Source: Paenibacillus sp. BIC5C1 (lineage in GTDB: Bacteria; Bacillota; Bacilli; Paenibacillales; Paenibacillaceae). From it: a stretch of DNA of 64,000 nucleotides. The first letter of the stretch is position 1. Each line of letters starts with the position of its first letter. Below are positions 62,901-64,000 of the stretch, piece after piece. The notes under the pieces were generated by a model. The model ran no database searches. It saw only the letters and a program-made list of their open reading frames with translations, and had not been told where the DNA came from. Both the position numbers and the translations under genes were made by a program. Location of the stretch: the NCBI RefSeq assembly GCF_032399705.1, contig NZ_CP135922.1, forward strand, positions 806,001 through 870,000. Reading direction: 5' to 3'.

Positions 62901-64000
62901 GGAAATCGCTGCAGGCTTCGAATCCAAAGTCACTGTTTCCGGTACCAACTACACCGTTGAAATGAAGATTCCGTTCAAAAAGGTTAAGCCTGCGAACAAT
63001 GCCAAAATTGGTTTTGATGCGCAGATTAATGATGCGAAAGACGGCAACAGAATCAGCGTGAATGCATGGAATGATCCATCTGGTCAGGGTTACCAGGATA
63101 CGTCCGTATTCGGTGAATTGACGCTGATTGGCAAACCTTCTTCTGGTGGCAACAACGGTGGCGGTAATAACAGCGGGGGGAACAATGGTGGTAGCAGTGG
63201 CGGATCAAATTCCGGGACTACTCCGCAACCTCAACCACAGCTTCCAGGCAGCGATTCGGCGATTGTGCCGGTAATTAAAGTCGAAAATGGAACAGCCACA
63301 GCAACCATTTCAAGCGACAGCCTGAATAAAGCGATTGAAAAAGCTTCTCCAGGTGCAAATGGCAAGAAGCTGGTTACTATAGAAGTGCCGAAGCAGGCCA
63401 ATGCCCAATCCTATGTGGTGCAGATGCCGACTTCCATCCTGCAAAGCAACAATAATGTTGAGTTTGTGCTTAAGACGGAGAATGCAACACTTCGAATTCC
63501 GTCCAATATGCTTTCTAATATTACGGAGCAAGCCGATCAAGTCTCTATTCAGATTAACAAAGTCTCAGCAGATCTTCTGGGCGCAGATGTTCGCGCTATT
63601 GTGGGCAGCCGTCCGGTGATCGATCTAAGCGTAAAAGCTGGTGACCGACTAATTGCCTGGAACAATCCTGCGGCGCCTGTAACGGTATCTGTTCCGTACA
63701 CGCCTGCTGCACAGGAGCTTGTCAATGCACATCAAATCGTGATTCTGTACATTGACAATCAAGGCCATGCAACAGCCGTTCCAAGCGGACGCTATGATGC
63801 TAAAACCGGTTCGATGGTGTTCAAAACAACTCATTTCAGCACTTATGCAGTAGCCTACGTAACCAAGACCTTTGCCGATGTGCAAAATGTCCTGTGGGCA
63901 AAACAAGCAGTCGAAGGGATGGCTGCACGCGATATTATTAAAGGAATCTCTGATGACAGCTTCGCTCCTGCAGCTTCTATCACGAGAGCCGACTTTATCA
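59962..64000 (+). CDS. S-layer-anchored multidomain GH10 endo-1,4-beta-xylanase (partial)
   Basis: First 1346 codons; the gene runs off the window. Signal peptide MRKSFKQVVSGLLAAALLLPGGLIAPAVSA. Three carbohydrate-binding modules of CBM22/CBM4-like type lie between about residues 35 and 520 (each with an FEDGNTGGWGK / FENGLDGFKARNG-like start). GH10 catalytic domain about 527-862 has acid/base Glu658 in DVVNEAM and nucleophile Glu781 in VTELDIM. A CBM9 follows (about 873-1058), then a Gly/Asn/Ser linker (1059-1098), a beta-rich region, and an SLH motif starting near 1303 (FADVQNVLWAKQAVEGMAARDIIKGI). It would degrade xylan at the cell surface. ATG 59962 has GGGGGG upstream. Confidence 0.93.
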   Translation, partial: MRKSFKQVVSGLLAAALLLPGGLIAPAVSAADLAASNSQIVYQETFQNGQGKVTQSGGAQLSTVTGKAFEGNDDGVALKVSNRSNNWDGVDLAFDDLGLSVGKEYSVTASVYVDTDANPPAAGKAILEIVSNKGVAGSEGYTGISSADFKAGQGITLSAALSVTSVEKTALRIKSDEAGKGVSFYIGNITITQTVTPVEPTVVLNQSFEDGNTGGWGKLSWGSNGETAVVGNLASEGTKSLKFFNRADEKAVPALVLTGKMKSDRKYDISLKVRLGSGEGQFHLASKIDSEILPDGQKYPWIIGNKNVTASEWTLFETKSYEVPSKTNEVIIYVEPSDNTLTSDIYIDEVIITDVTPDQTAPENVDKTGIFADFENGLDGFKARNGRETVVLSEDDNHTSGGKQSLLVTATTQYDAALVDATGKMAKNHEYELSAWVKMAPGEAPTTLRISVQYADSGFANVSSNATVTDQDWVHLTGKYTLTTTPSVLNAYIETANNDGGNRTFFLDDFTLKYVGPVAAAPPIQENLPNLKDIYEDDFLIGNILNPSTFDETRLKLLKKHHNVVTFENDMKPDYAYNADRQFDFTAEDALVQRVKDAGLDLHGHVLVWHAQSPTWLYTAESGKPLSREAALTNLKTHVKTVVEHFGDQVISWDVVNEAMNDNPANPEDWKNALRNSGWLQAIGPEFIEEAFLAAKEVIDENGWDIKLYYNDYNDDNQNKSTAIYSMVKEINEKYAADHHGEKLIDGIGMQAHYNLGTRLDNVKMSLERFISLGVEVSVTELDIMAGTNSTITEKEAKQQAYLYAQLMDLYKKNSAHIPRVTFWGLNDSTSWRAEQNPTLFDKNFQAKKAFYAVVDPQKYMLENPPEALEYKKSSAHYGTPTIDGSVDSVWSQAPEMKLDTKQMAWSGATGTAKALWDDDNLYVLVQVRDDQLNKSNPNAWEQDSVEVFVDENNGKTSSFQDDDGQYRVNFENAASFNPAEIAAGFESKVTVSGTNYTVEMKIPFKKVKPANNAKIGFDAQINDAKDGNRISVNAWNDPSGQGYQDTSVFGELTLIGKPSSGGNNGGGNNSGGNNGGSSGGSNSGTTPQPQPQLPGSDSAIVPVIKVENGTATATISSDSLNKAIEKASPGANGKKLVTIEVPKQANAQSYVVQMPTSILQSNNNVEFVLKTENATLRIPSNMLSNITEQADQVSIQINKVSADLLGADVRAIVGSRPVIDLSVKAGDRLIAWNNPAAPVTVSVPYTPAAQELVNAHQIVILYIDNQGHATAVPSGRYDAKTGSMVFKTTHFSTYAVAYVTKTFADVQNVLWAKQAVEGMAARDIIKGISDDSFAPAASITRADFI

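Overview
The window looks like chromosomal DNA of a Paenibacillus species, probably plant- or soil-associated. The evidence is Firmicute-type Shine-Dalgarno sequences throughout, several TTG and GTG starts, copper-amine-oxidase-type stalk domains on secreted proteins, a huge S-layer-anchored GH10 xylanase, and a BirA-type operator in front of the biotin operon. The genus is an inference from gene content and style; no database was searched.

Layout. 1-13430: purine operon purK(end)-purB-purC-purS-purQ-purL-purF-purM-purN-purH-purD. Most junctions are overlapped or very close, but the operon is interrupted by intergenic repeats: four copies of a long hairpin repeat, and an array of six 75-76 bp GC-rich units between purF and purM. 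An intrinsic terminator sits between purH and purD and another after purD. 14033-16860: two CNNM/CorC-like membrane proteins, each with a 17-nt hairpin between the Shine-Dalgarno and a TTG start. 17060-18712: a quinone/electrophile-stress type pair (ring-cleaving dioxygenase plus MhqD-like esterase) behind an MhqR-like palindrome. 18758-28476: stalk-domain and repeat-rich secreted proteins, a probably Fur-controlled hydrolase, ilvA with a coupled acetyltransferase, and an AraC-type regulator.

28798-41836: mostly housekeeping and small accessory genes. They include a DUF1129-like membrane protein, alpha/beta hydrolase, LigB-type dioxygenase, DoxX protein with an FNR-like site at -41.5, DUF3048 lipoprotein, DUF47-Pit phosphate transporter pair, CorA flanked by two clusters of DnaA-box-like sequences, AlkC-type glycosylase, YqfQ-like protein, YerC and a CbiX-type chelatase. 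41875-42600: a solo IS200 element. 42735-48753: biotin operon bioA-bioD-bioB-bioF-bioH-bioC (no bioW or bioI), with a near-textbook BirA operator. 48781-52536: a MerR/SDR divergent pair with twin 19-bp-spacer promoters, then a TetR/ketopantoate-reductase-like divergent pair and a DUF4395 protein.

52534-64000: a secreted NEP1-like protein with the intact GHRHDWE motif, DagK lipid kinase, RlmD-type rRNA methyltransferase, an unusual zinc-ribbon/TM/leucine-rich-repeat protein, an acetyltransferase, and the start of a multidomain SLH xylanase cut by the window edge.

The most noteworthy signals are regulatory and structural: the tandem array and repeat family inside the pur operon, the paired SD-bridging hairpins, the DnaA-box clusters around corA, the well-placed FNR and MerR promoters, and the NLP toxin-like gene. 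I saw no CRISPR array, prophage, rRNA, tRNA or recognisable defence island.
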